Below are positions 1-5,825 of a DNA stretch of 5,825 nucleotides, piece by piece. The stretch covers positions 1 through 5,825 of the forward strand of contig JAHECV010000029.1 of assembly GCA_024641555.1 (NCBI GenBank), in the 5' to 3' direction. Numbering within the stretch: position 1 is the stretch's first letter; every line of letters starts with the position of its first letter. The stretch is from Candidatus Planktophila sp. GTDB taxonomy: Bacteria; Actinomycetota; Actinomycetes; Nanopelagicales; Nanopelagicaceae. The translations under genes and the position numbers were made by a program. Under the pieces are notes generated by a model. It worked only from the letters and a program-made list of their open reading frames with translations. It did not search any database and was not told the DNA's origin.

Positions 1-401
1 TTGAGCTAATGACGGAAATTCTGCCAAGAGTTAAAAGCCCCGCGGAATTACGAGTAGCGCTTTCTCTAGTTACAAAGGCAACACAAGGCCACGATTTAGC
101 GAAATTCAGATTAGAACGGGCACGCGCACTTTCAAACGCTGAAGGAAATCTCCGCTTCCAAAAGGCGTTAACTACCGAAACCGAACGACTTACTTCCTCC
201 CTTGAAGATTTGTGCCGCGAGGTTATCGAGAAGGGTTGGTTTCGAAAAGATCTCCACCCACGCGCGCTTGCCGTATTTATTCAAGCATACACACTTGGCA
301 AATTAGTCGATGATTTCAGCCCCAATAAAGTTTCAGAGGAAGACTGGAATTCGTTAATTGATGGAATCGTTGGAAATTATTTTCTAAATACCGAATCTTA
401 A
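1..401 (+). CDS. C-terminal part of a probable TetR/AcrR-family transcriptional regulator (5' end outside window)
   Basis: The reading frame is open from the left edge (GAG CTA before the ATG at 9) to a TAA at 399-401, giving about 130 visible residues. That ATG has no ribosome binding site before it, and TetR regulators are usually about 190-210 residues, so the DNA-binding helix-turn-helix half most likely lies to the left of the window. What is seen is all-helical and charged, with the usual flow of a TetR ligand-binding/dimerisation domain: a helix ending in a run of E/R-rich residues, then a segment reading EVIEKGWFRKDLHPRALAVF, matching the common pattern 'I..G...G.FR.DLDP.ALA', then a final helix around EEDWNSLIDGIVGNYF. 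Family members are dimeric, ligand-responsive repressors. The ligand and target genes cannot be read here. It faces uppP tail to tail, so it does not form an operon with anything visible. The HTH itself is not seen, so the family call is by C-terminal pattern only. Confidence 0.6.
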   Translation, partial: ELMTEILPRVKSPAELRVALSLVTKATQGHDLAKFRLERARALSNAEGNLRFQKALTTETERLTSSLEDLCREVIEKGWFRKDLHPRALAVFIQAYTLGKLVDDFSPNKVSEEDWNSLIDGIVGNYFLNTES

Positions 402-404
402 TAA

Positions 405-1232
405 TTAACCAATTACGCCCGTTGCAAGCAAGGCTATTACGACCGCGCCAAGACTTATCCGATAGATAATAAATGGCTTGAAACTTTTAGTAGTTACATA
501 CTTTAGAAGCCAGGCGATAACCGCATAGCCAATTGCAAACGCAACTACAGTTGCAATTAAAGTTTCGGGCAGAGTAAAAGTTTGGTCACTTGTCTGCCCA
601 AGTGCACCTTTTAATTCATACAATCCACTCCCAAAAACAGCCGGTAAGGCTAGAAGAAATGAGTAGCGAAGAGCTGCTTCACGACTGTAACCGAGAAAGC
701 GCCCCATCGCGATAGTTGCCCCCGAACGCGAAACGCCAGGAATTAGCGACAGCGATTGGGCCAAGCCATAAAGAATTCCGTGAGCGGGTGAAAGTTGATG
801 CAACTGACGCTCGGTTTTTCCATACTTATCTGCAGCGCCCAAAATCACACCAAAGACAATCAGGGCCGCACCGATTAGCCATAAAGAACGGAAATCACTC
901 TTAATTACATCCTGGCCAATGTAGCCAAGCGCAACAATTGGAAGTGATCCGACAATGATGAGCCAGCCCAGCCGCGCATCTGATTTTTCGCTGGCACTTA
1001 AGACTTTGCGAGAAATTTGGCTGAACCAAGCTTTAATTATTCTCAAGATATCTTTTCGGAAGTAAATCAATACCGCTAACTCTGTGCCAATTTGAGTAAT
1101 GGCGGTAAAGGTGGCTCCTGGGTCTTGATGGGTGCCAAACAATTCGCCGGCAATGCGAATGTGCGCGCTGGATGAGATTGGCAGAAATTCAGTTAGGCCC
1201 TGCAAGATACCGAGAAAAATTGCCTCAAACAT
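405..1232 (-). CDS. uppP: undecaprenyl-diphosphatase UppP (BacA family)
   Basis: Integral membrane enzyme that removes one phosphate from undecaprenyl diphosphate, regenerating the C55 carrier lipid used for peptidoglycan and other surface glycans; family members also give bacitracin tolerance. The 275-residue length is normal. Motif 1 at residues 11-24 reads QGLTEFLPISSSAH: Q11 and E15 make the (E/Q)xxxE motif, followed by the Ser cluster 20-22 and H24, the equivalents of E. coli E17, E21, S26/S27 and H30. Motif 2 at 165-173 reads PGVSRSGAT, with R169 as the essential arginine (E. coli R174). Hydrophobic segments fill most of the rest (about 1-30, 40-58, 88-107, 115-133, 153-164, 188-206, 222-244, 253-273). 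The ATG at 1230-1232 is supported by a GAGGT Shine-Dalgarno (complement of 1237-1241) about 4 bases upstream and by the conserved N-terminus starting directly at motif 1. Probably a single-gene transcript, divergent from the MMPL gene. Confidence 0.96.
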   Translation of the reverse strand: MFEAIFLGILQGLTEFLPISSSAHIRIAGELFGTHQDPGATFTAITQIGTELAVLIYFRKDILRIIKAWFSQISRKVLSASEKSDARLGWLIIVGSLPIVALGYIGQDVIKSDFRSLWLIGAALIVFGVILGAADKYGKTERQLHQLSPAHGILYGLAQSLSLIPGVSRSGATIAMGRFLGYSREAALRYSFLLALPAVFGSGLYELKGALGQTSDQTFTLPETLIATVVAFAIGYAVIAWLLKYVTTKSFKPFIIYRISLGAVVIALLATGVIG

Positions 1233-1236
1233 CTTT

Positions 1237-1241
1237 ACCTC
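1237..1241 (-). promoter_or_regulatory. Shine-Dalgarno of uppP
   Basis: On the minus strand the bases read GCGAGGTAAAGATG. The GAGGT core lies 4 bases before the uppP start codon, within the normal range, and fixes the start at 1232. The neighbouring divergent MMPL gene has no such site. Confidence 0.7.
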
Positions 1242-1290
1242 GCAAATTTATTGGTTGGTTATGCACTCTATATATGTAAAGAATAGCGAA

Positions 1291-1296
1291 TAGACT
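1291..1296 (+). promoter_or_regulatory. candidate -10 element of a leaderless promoter for the MMPL gene
   Basis: The hexamer TAGACT fits the actinobacterial -10 pattern TAnnnT and ends 6 bases before the ATG at 1303. This is the spacing expected if transcription starts at the A of the start codon. No purine-rich Shine-Dalgarno is present in the 60 bases before the ATG. No good TTGACA-like -35 is seen at 16-18 bp upstream, which is common for such promoters but leaves the call tentative. The hexamer overlaps a short direct repeat, GAATAG at 1281-1286 and 1288-1293. Confidence 0.45.
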
Positions 1297-1302
1297 TACG
1301 TC

Positions 1303-3417
1303 ATGCTGGAACGACTTACTGATTTTTCCATTAGAAGTAAGTCGATAGTCGCTGCAATCTGGGTAATGTTAATAATCACTGGTTTATTCGGCGCTAGCGA
1401 CTTGAACTCTAAATTGACAACTTCTTTGGAAATTCCAAATTCCGAATCAGCCAAAGCTGAGCAAATTTTGAGGACTGCTTTCGGCGAAAACTCAGAGGGT
1501 CTCATTTCAATTACCTACCACTTTGGAACCATTTCAAAGCCCCAAATCACGGCGCTTAAAGACCAAATCAACCAAGCGGTTTCGACTATTCCAAATTCAA
1601 CTGTTACACAGCAGCGAGCTATCGGAGGCACGCTCTTTACCATAATCAGCAACCCGCTTTCACTAACTGATGCAGCAAAAACAGTCGAGCCTTTACGAAA
1701 AGCGCTGCGGGAAAACGGTTTAGAAATGGCCCTCGTTACTGGACCACCGGCAATCTATAACGATGTCGTACCCGTTCTGCGCAGCGATTTAAAAATCGCA
1801 CGACTGATCGCCGGTATTTCTGCCATTGCCTTTCTTGTATTGATACTTGGATTCTCATTTGCGGTTGCCATTCCGTTTATCTTTGCCCTGGCCACAATTT
1901 CTTTGAGCTTGGGCTTACTTAACCTGCTCGCTACCAAGTTTCTAATGGTTCTTTACATACCCAGCGTTGTTGAGCTAATTGGTTTTGGATTAGCAGTTGA
2001 CTATTCGCTACTAATTGTTCACCGCTTCCGAAGTGAATTTAAAAATAATCCAAAAGCGCCAACTGCGACGCATATTCATAATGTTATAGAAACTGCAGGA
2101 CGCACTGTGCTTATATCCTCACTAACGCTTACCTGCGCGCTTGCAACCCTGCTATTTGTACCAGTGCCATTTATTAATTCTCTTGGCCTTGCTGGTGTTT
2201 TAGTTCCGGCCACATCTCTATTTGCGGCGCTAACTTTGGCTCCAGCTCTTCTTGCGCTCTTTCCAAATTTAATTGCCAAGGATTTCGGATTCTCAGGTTT
2301 ACTCGCTTCAGCCGAACGGCCAAATTTTATTGTTGATCGAATAGCAAAGTTAGTACTTCGCGCGCCGAAAAGAACTTTCTTTTCTACATTAACCCTTTTA
2401 GCTTTTCTGGCAATACCAATTTTCTCGCTACAAGTTACTCCAAGTTCTCTTACGGCACTACCCAATAATTTGGAATCTGCCCAGGCGCTGTCTTATATAA
2501 CTTCCCGCGTGGGAGATGGAGTAATCACTCCGATAGTTGTGATGGCTGAGTTAAAGGATGGCGTAACCGCCAAAGATGGAGCCGTATCTCAGGCACGCAT
2601 GGATCTCGCAGCATCTCTCAGCCAATTGCCGAATGTCTTTACCGTTGCACAAGGTTCATCGCCACCTTACATAGATTCCAGCGGCAAACACCTTCGATTA
2701 TTCCTTTTTAGCAAGGCGAGTTTGGGTGATCCCTTAACTTCTAATTTAGTTAAGACCGTTCGAGAGAAAGTCTTGCCCGAATCAGATCTAGCTGATTATG
2801 CAGATTTCTATGTTGGTGGAGCTCCTGCTCAAGGAGTGGATTTACTCAAGCGCATTAAAGAATCTCTACCGTTGATTGCCTTTGCAATTCTTGCACTCAT
2901 CTATTTAATCGTGGCTAAGGCGCTTAAATCTCTCGTCTTACCGATAAAGACCATCGCCCTCAATCTCATTTCGCTGGGTGCTTCACTTGGCGTCTTGGTC
3001 GCTTTTACCAAATTTGGAATCGCTAAAGCGCTATGGGGGGCATATCAACTTGATCAGATAGAAATTTGGGCGCTAGTTTTCTTAATTGCCATTCTTTTCG
3101 GATTATCTCTGGATTATGAAATATTTATAGTTTCACGCATGCGCGAGAATTGGCTGAAGACAAGTAATAACGAAGAAGCCGTAATCTCTGGTTTTACTCA
3201 AACATTTGGGGTTGTAAGCGCGGCTGCTGCGATATTTATCGCCGCCGTATCTGGAATGGCTTTAGGCCACTTTGCGGGACTGCAAGAGTTGGGATTTGGC
3301 CTAGCTATTGCGATATTGATCGATGCCACTTTGATTCGCGGGCTGTTGCTACCTAGCGCCATGAGCTTGCTAGGCAAATGGAATTGGTGGAGCACAAAGA
3401 TATTCCCTGGTGCCTAA
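1303..3417 (+). CDS. MMPL-family (RND superfamily) membrane transporter
   Basis: A 704-residue proton-driven RND-type exporter of the MmpL/YdfJ kind; relatives move lipids, glycolipids, siderophores or hydrophobic drugs out across the membrane. The layout is the classic duplicated one. TM1 is at about 14-31, followed by an outer loop at 32-162 and TM2-6 at about 164-320. TM7 is at about 357-376, followed by a second outer loop at 377-520 and TM8-12 at about 521-685. Both halves carry the Asp-Tyr proton-relay pair: D233-Y234 in GFGLAVDYSLLIVHRFRSE and D604-Y605 in FGLSLDYEIFIVSRMRENW, each followed by the R-x-R stretch on the cytoplasmic side. The C-terminus shows the usual D674-ATLIRG...LP pattern and a short LLGKWNWW tail. 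The long cytoplasmic C-terminal domain of mycobacterial MmpL3 is absent. The ATG at 1303 fits the typical N-terminus (MLERLTDFSIRSK before TM1). No partner lipoprotein or MmpS is next to it. Substrate cannot be predicted. The nearby TetR fragment is a possible but unproven regulator, as uppP lies between them. Confidence 0.93.
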   Translation: MLERLTDFSIRSKSIVAAIWVMLIITGLFGASDLNSKLTTSLEIPNSESAKAEQILRTAFGENSEGLISITYHFGTISKPQITALKDQINQAVSTIPNSTVTQQRAIGGTLFTIISNPLSLTDAAKTVEPLRKALRENGLEMALVTGPPAIYNDVVPVLRSDLKIARLIAGISAIAFLVLILGFSFAVAIPFIFALATISLSLGLLNLLATKFLMVLYIPSVVELIGFGLAVDYSLLIVHRFRSEFKNNPKAPTATHIHNVIETAGRTVLISSLTLTCALATLLFVPVPFINSLGLAGVLVPATSLFAALTLAPALLALFPNLIAKDFGFSGLLASAERPNFIVDRIAKLVLRAPKRTFFSTLTLLAFLAIPIFSLQVTPSSLTALPNNLESAQALSYITSRVGDGVITPIVVMAELKDGVTAKDGAVSQARMDLAASLSQLPNVFTVAQGSSPPYIDSSGKHLRLFLFSKASLGDPLTSNLVKTVREKVLPESDLADYADFYVGGAPAQGVDLLKRIKESLPLIAFAILALIYLIVAKALKSLVLPIKTIALNLISLGASLGVLVAFTKFGIAKALWGAYQLDQIEIWALVFLIAILFGLSLDYEIFIVSRMRENWLKTSNNEEAVISGFTQTFGVVSAAAAIFIAAVSGMALGHFAGLQELGFGLAIAILIDATLIRGLLLPSAMSLLGKWNWWSTKIFPGA

Positions 3418-3428
3418 TCGCTTAGACA

Positions 3429-3446
3429 CGAGGGAAATCTCTCTCG
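3429..3446. terminator. hairpin between convergent genes, possible bidirectional terminator
   Basis: The bases CGAGGGA (3429-3435) and TCTCTCG (3440-3446) form a 7-bp stem with one G-T wobble and a 4-base AATC loop. It lies 11 bases after the MMPL stop and 6 bases after the stop of the minus-strand gene. There is no true T-run on either side (only AATTTACTT on the plus side), so it is not a textbook intrinsic terminator. Its position in the only spacer between two convergent genes is the main argument. Confidence 0.45.
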
Positions 3447-3452
3447 AGGAAT

Positions 3453-5111
3453 TTACTTCACAATGTTGATTGCGAAGTGGAATGTAGGGATTTGATACCC
3501 AAGTGCAAGTCCTGCAAAGTCACGCTCTGAGGTCAAGACCGGAACCATTCCGTACGGTGTACTTGCAAACGATGGTTGCTGTGTATAGAGCAATGGGCGA
3601 AGTGTGACGATATGAGTACCGACGCCGCCTATCGCAGTTAAATGCACAACTAAATAACCATTGGAGTTAAAACCACAGCCATATCCCACGTAACTGTTGT
3701 CGTAAGCAACTGCCAATGTGTTATCCATCTGAGTCCAGCCCACACCTTTAATGCTGATTGTGAATTCTTCGCCCTCTTTAAAGTTGTAGGTTGGAGTACC
3801 TTGCCCACCACGTGCAAAAGCTTCAGGTGATCCGGATTTATCAGCCTTGGCTACGCCCATAGTGAGAACTTTTCCGTTTTTATCTAGCAACGGTTGAATA
3901 CTTTCCTTTACGTAGAAAACCTGTTGAGCCTCAACGACATCGCCAGATTTAACTTGAACTACGTGATAGCCACCAAGGTGGTCAGGAATAGTGATTTCTT
4001 GATTTATCGTGCCATCGGTTACATCAACTGTACCTAGAGGAATTGGGTTGTATACCCAGCATGTTCCAGTTGTGCAATTAACGCGATTGCCCACGACTGT
4101 TGCCCACACGATTGTGTGAGCTCCTCTGGTAGATAATCCAGCTACTTTCAGCATCGATTTACTTCCGACAATTCCTCTTGCTGGAGTGATAGTTGCTTCA
4201 GCTTTGGTAGTTGGATCCAAACCTGCACTTGAAAGCGTTGTGCGCTGTTCAACAGTTGGCGTCATATCTTTTGGATAAACAACGTAAGGCTTAAATGCGC
4301 CAGGATCTTTAGTAACCTTGAAGATTCCCGAACCGCTATTCGCAAACGGAACCGGTGATTGCATAATATTCAAGTAACTAAAGCTGATTGCTTCATTCGC
4401 CTGTATGAAGTGATCCCCGACTGGGCCGCTTGCCAAAATTGTTGTGCGAGCGGTTCCGCGAGTCCAACGAGCCTGCATTTCTCCAACAAATTTATTGTCG
4501 TAATACAGTGCAGAACCAGCAGCGTACAAAGAAGGTCCAAGACCGGTGTACTCAATTGTGATTGGGGTTCCAATTGGGCCACTTGTTGGAGTCATCTTGA
4601 AGGTACGTGCGATCTGGACTCCACCATGCGCTAATGCGATGTCGTTATTCACCGCATAGATATCGTGAACTCCGCCGAAATCGGAAGGCACTTTTGTTTT
4701 ATAAACAAATCCGCCTAAGGCATCGGTAGTTAAGGTAGCAATTACCACGTTGTACTTTGTGTACGAAGTACCCATGTAGTTAACAGTGTTCGGTTGAACA
4801 TCAGTTACCCAGGTTGCATCACTTGTAGACCAGGTAAGAGTTACTGGGGTATTTCCAGCTAAACCTTTACCAGTGATCGTAAGCGCATCGCCAATGACCG
4901 CTTGTGAAGGAGATACTTCCAAGTTGATCATATTTGAAGGTGTAGAAAAATTTTGCGCCTTGATCCCGGTAAATGGAATTGCAGGTACATCTGGTATCTC
5001 TTTTGGTGCAGTTAGCTTTACGGGATTATCGGCAGCTTGCGCCGGTGCAATAAATCCTGTTGCCAAAATTAAAGCAGCGCTAGCCCGAACTATCAGTTTC
5101 TTCATATTCAT
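3453..5111 (-). CDS. exported protein with four Ig/IPT-like repeats, function unknown
   Basis: A 552-residue secreted protein. The start at 5109-5111 (MNMKKLI...) is chosen because an AGGAGA Shine-Dalgarno (complement of 5116-5121) sits just upstream of it; a longer frame from a TTG at 5126 would place that site inside the gene. The signal peptide is clear: KK at 4-5, a hydrophobic core at about 10-22, and an AQA|AD cleavage site after residue 26. A Pro-rich linker (30-60) leads to four beta-rich repeats at about 62-170, 170-266, 303-402 and 437-550. Each begins with a 'G..(L/I)TI.G.GL'-like strand and ends with a Gly turn and histidine (H149, H234, H383, H500). Repeats 2 and 4 share YDNxxVG (204-210, 470-476). 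Cysteines are few: C346 and C351 (spaced CX4C) and C479. There is no CXXCH haem site, LPXTG sorting signal, lipobox or C-terminal anchor, so it is probably released or held by partners. It is probably cotranscribed with the gene 28 bp upstream. I recognise the style from actinobacterial and Chloroflexi surface proteins but know no function. Confidence 0.85.
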   Translation of the reverse strand: MNMKKLIVRASAALILATGFIAPAQAADNPVKLTAPKEIPDVPAIPFTGIKAQNFSTPSNMINLEVSPSQAVIGDALTITGKGLAGNTPVTLTWSTSDATWVTDVQPNTVNYMGTSYTKYNVVIATLTTDALGGFVYKTKVPSDFGGVHDIYAVNNDIALAHGGVQIARTFKMTPTSGPIGTPITIEYTGLGPSLYAAGSALYYDNKFVGEMQARWTRGTARTTILASGPVGDHFIQANEAISFSYLNIMQSPVPFANSGSGIFKVTKDPGAFKPYVVYPKDMTPTVEQRTTLSSAGLDPTTKAEATITPARGIVGSKSMLKVAGLSTRGAHTIVWATVVGNRVNCTTGTCWVYNPIPLGTVDVTDGTINQEITIPDHLGGYHVVQVKSGDVVEAQQVFYVKESIQPLLDKNGKVLTMGVAKADKSGSPEAFARGGQGTPTYNFKEGEEFTISIKGVGWTQMDNTLAVAYDNSYVGYGCGFNSNGYLVVHLTAIGGVGTHIVTLRPLLYTQQPSFASTPYGMVPVLTSERDFAGLALGYQIPTFHFAINIVK

Positions 5112-5115
5112 GATC

Positions 5116-5121
5116 TCTCCT
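5116..5121 (-). promoter_or_regulatory. Shine-Dalgarno that fixes the start of the 552-residue exported protein
   Basis: On the minus strand the bases read TAGGAGAGATCATGAATATG. AGGAGA lies 4 bases before the first ATG (M1) and 10 before the second (M3). The first has better spacing, and the signal peptide works from either. The in-frame TTG at 5124-5126 lies upstream of the site and is therefore unlikely to be used. Confidence 0.75.
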
Positions 5122-5139
5122 ATCAATCGAATTTAATTT

Positions 5140-5825
5140 CTACTTAGCGGCAGGGACCGCAAATAGAGTGAGTTGTGATGTTTGTGTGAAGTTTGATGAC
5201 CATGTGCCAGTAGCGCCTTTTAGTACAGGGCTTAAGGTCACTGTGCGGTAGTAAGAGACACGTTCGTAAGTCGCTTTTCCATTTTCATCCAGCACCTTTG
5301 AACCATCAGCGTTCTTCTTTACTGTTAACTTTGTAGATAGAACTTTCATGGATGCAGAATCTTTGGCGATCACGGTTACTTTGTAGTTGATTACACCGAG
5401 TGTGCTGTAAAGAGGTGCTGCACCGGTCTTCAAGATTCCGGTCCAGAAGGCAACTCCGCTGTGGTTTCCGTAGGTAAGTGCAATTGGATCTTTCACACCA
5501 GCGACTTCGATATATGCCTTTGCTGTGTTTGATGTATCCATAACTGCTCCGCCTTGGTCAGCGTTATTTGCATATACGCGGAAAACAATGGTTTGGCCGA
5601 GAAGGTACTCATTCATAACTGCACAACCGTTGAATCGAGGAGCCAGTGCTCCAGTTGATCCTGATGCAAGAACAGTGTCAACGTAAATGTGAATTGGAGA
5701 AATCACTCCTTGTACTGGAACGCCGACTTTGACGTTTAATACCGGAGAGTTTGCAACTGTGAAAGCAACCGCATCAGTCGGGGTAAATGCTCCTGAAAGT
5801 GCTACCGCACCTGAAGCGGATGGAA
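5140..5825 (-). CDS. partial probable exported beta-sandwich protein of unknown function (5' end outside window)
   Basis: The minus-strand frame is open from the right edge to a TAG at 5140-5142, showing 227 residues. The N-terminus is missing: a GTG at 5704-5706 has AAGGA directly touching it with no spacing, and the coding pattern runs on upstream without a stop (39 more residues, ...SPVLNVKVGVPVQG...), so the true start is beyond the window. The visible part is rich in Ser, Thr, Val, Gly and Ala with alternating hydrophobic residues, as in secreted beta-sandwich proteins. A cysteine at visible residue 67 begins a stretch CAVMNEYLLGQTIVFRVY, followed by a GNHSG...FWTG turn (about 120-129) and a strand NYKVTVIAKD (146-155) typical of an Ig-like fold. 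An Asn/Asp-rich linker (about 170-183, NADGS and DENGK) precedes the last strands. No membrane anchor or sorting signal is seen at the C-terminus (LFAVPAAK). The signal peptide would be outside the window. It is the upstream member of a likely two-gene unit with the Ig-repeat protein, so the two may act together. Confidence 0.7.
   Translation of the reverse strand, partial: PSASGAVALSGAFTPTDAVAFTVANSPVLNVKVGVPVQGVISPIHIYVDTVLASGSTGALAPRFNGCAVMNEYLLGQTIVFRVYANNADQGGAVMDTSNTAKAYIEVAGVKDPIALTYGNHSGVAFWTGILKTGAAPLYSTLGVINYKVTVIAKDSASMKVLSTKLTVKKNADGSKVLDENGKATYERVSYYRTVTLSPVLKGATGTWSSNFTQTSQLTLFAVPAAK

Noticed and set aside
9..11. ATG at 9 as the true start of the first gene
   Set aside because: There is no ribosome binding site, the frame is open to the left edge, and the product would be a TetR C-terminal domain with no DNA-binding half.
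435..480. Possible loss of a catalytic Glu in UppP (Gln at position 11 where E. coli has E17)
   Set aside because: The family motif is (E/Q)xxxE, and QGLTEFLPISSSAH is a common normal form, so this is not a defect. The residue in fact lies near 1198-1202, not at the 3' end of the gene.
1268..1280. TATATA / TTTACA boxes as a uppP promoter on the minus strand
   Set aside because: The two boxes do not sit at a 16-18 bp spacing in the right order, so no convincing -35/-10 pair could be assigned.
3455..3478. Inverted repeat ACTTC...GAAGT near the 3' end of the Ig-repeat gene
   Set aside because: It is only a 5-bp stem with a 14-base loop inside coding sequence and is likely chance.
4359..4634. 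Overlapping open frames on both strands inside the Ig-repeat gene (also 716-904, 1755-1937, 2076-2465, 3198-3395, 4873-5136)
   Set aside because: They lie fully or almost fully within well-supported genes, lack ribosome binding sites or recognisable domains, and have the composition expected of out-of-frame reading.
5112..5126. TTG start at 5126 giving a 557-residue Ig-repeat protein
   Set aside because: The Shine-Dalgarno AGGAGA would fall inside the gene, and five residues (MIGEI) would precede a normal signal peptide. The ATG at 5111 is better.
5704..5706. GTG start for the rightmost gene giving a 188-residue protein
   Set aside because: AAGGA touches the GTG with no spacer, there is no signal peptide after it, and the frame stays open with coding-like sequence to the right edge.

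Overview
The window suggests a low- to mid-GC actinobacterium (roughly mid-40s % GC by eye), possibly a freshwater planktonic lineage of the acI/Nanopelagicales kind. This rests on the style of the genes: an undecaprenyl-diphosphatase of the actinobacterial type, a two-module MMPL transporter, a likely leaderless start, and a pair of exported Ig-like proteins. No rRNA or marker gene is present, so the taxonomic call is inference. There are no tRNAs, CRISPR arrays, insertion sequences or phage genes, and coding density is very high.

Left part (1-1232): the C-terminal part of a probable TetR-family regulator enters from the left edge on the + strand. It ends 3 bp from the stop codon of uppP, which runs on the - strand. 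UppP recycles the C55 lipid carrier for peptidoglycan and other envelope glycans.

Middle (1233-3452): a 70-bp divergent spacer separates uppP from a 704-residue MMPL/RND-type transporter on the + strand. The transporter has no Shine-Dalgarno sequence but has a -10-like hexamer at the distance expected for a leaderless transcript. It meets the next - strand gene across a 35-bp spacer that holds a hairpin, a possible shared terminator.

Right part (3453-5825): two - strand genes lie 28 bp apart and were probably transcribed together from a promoter beyond the right edge. The upstream one (partial, N-terminus outside the window) and the downstream one (552 residues with a clear signal peptide) look like exported beta-sandwich proteins of unknown function. 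The downstream protein has four Ig/IPT-like repeats that alternate in an A-B-A-B pattern, each ending in a Gly-rich turn and a histidine. This pair is the least understood and most interesting part of the window.

The common theme is the cell envelope: carrier lipid recycling, lipid or small-molecule export, and extracellular proteins. A direct functional link between the three blocks is not shown by the sequence.
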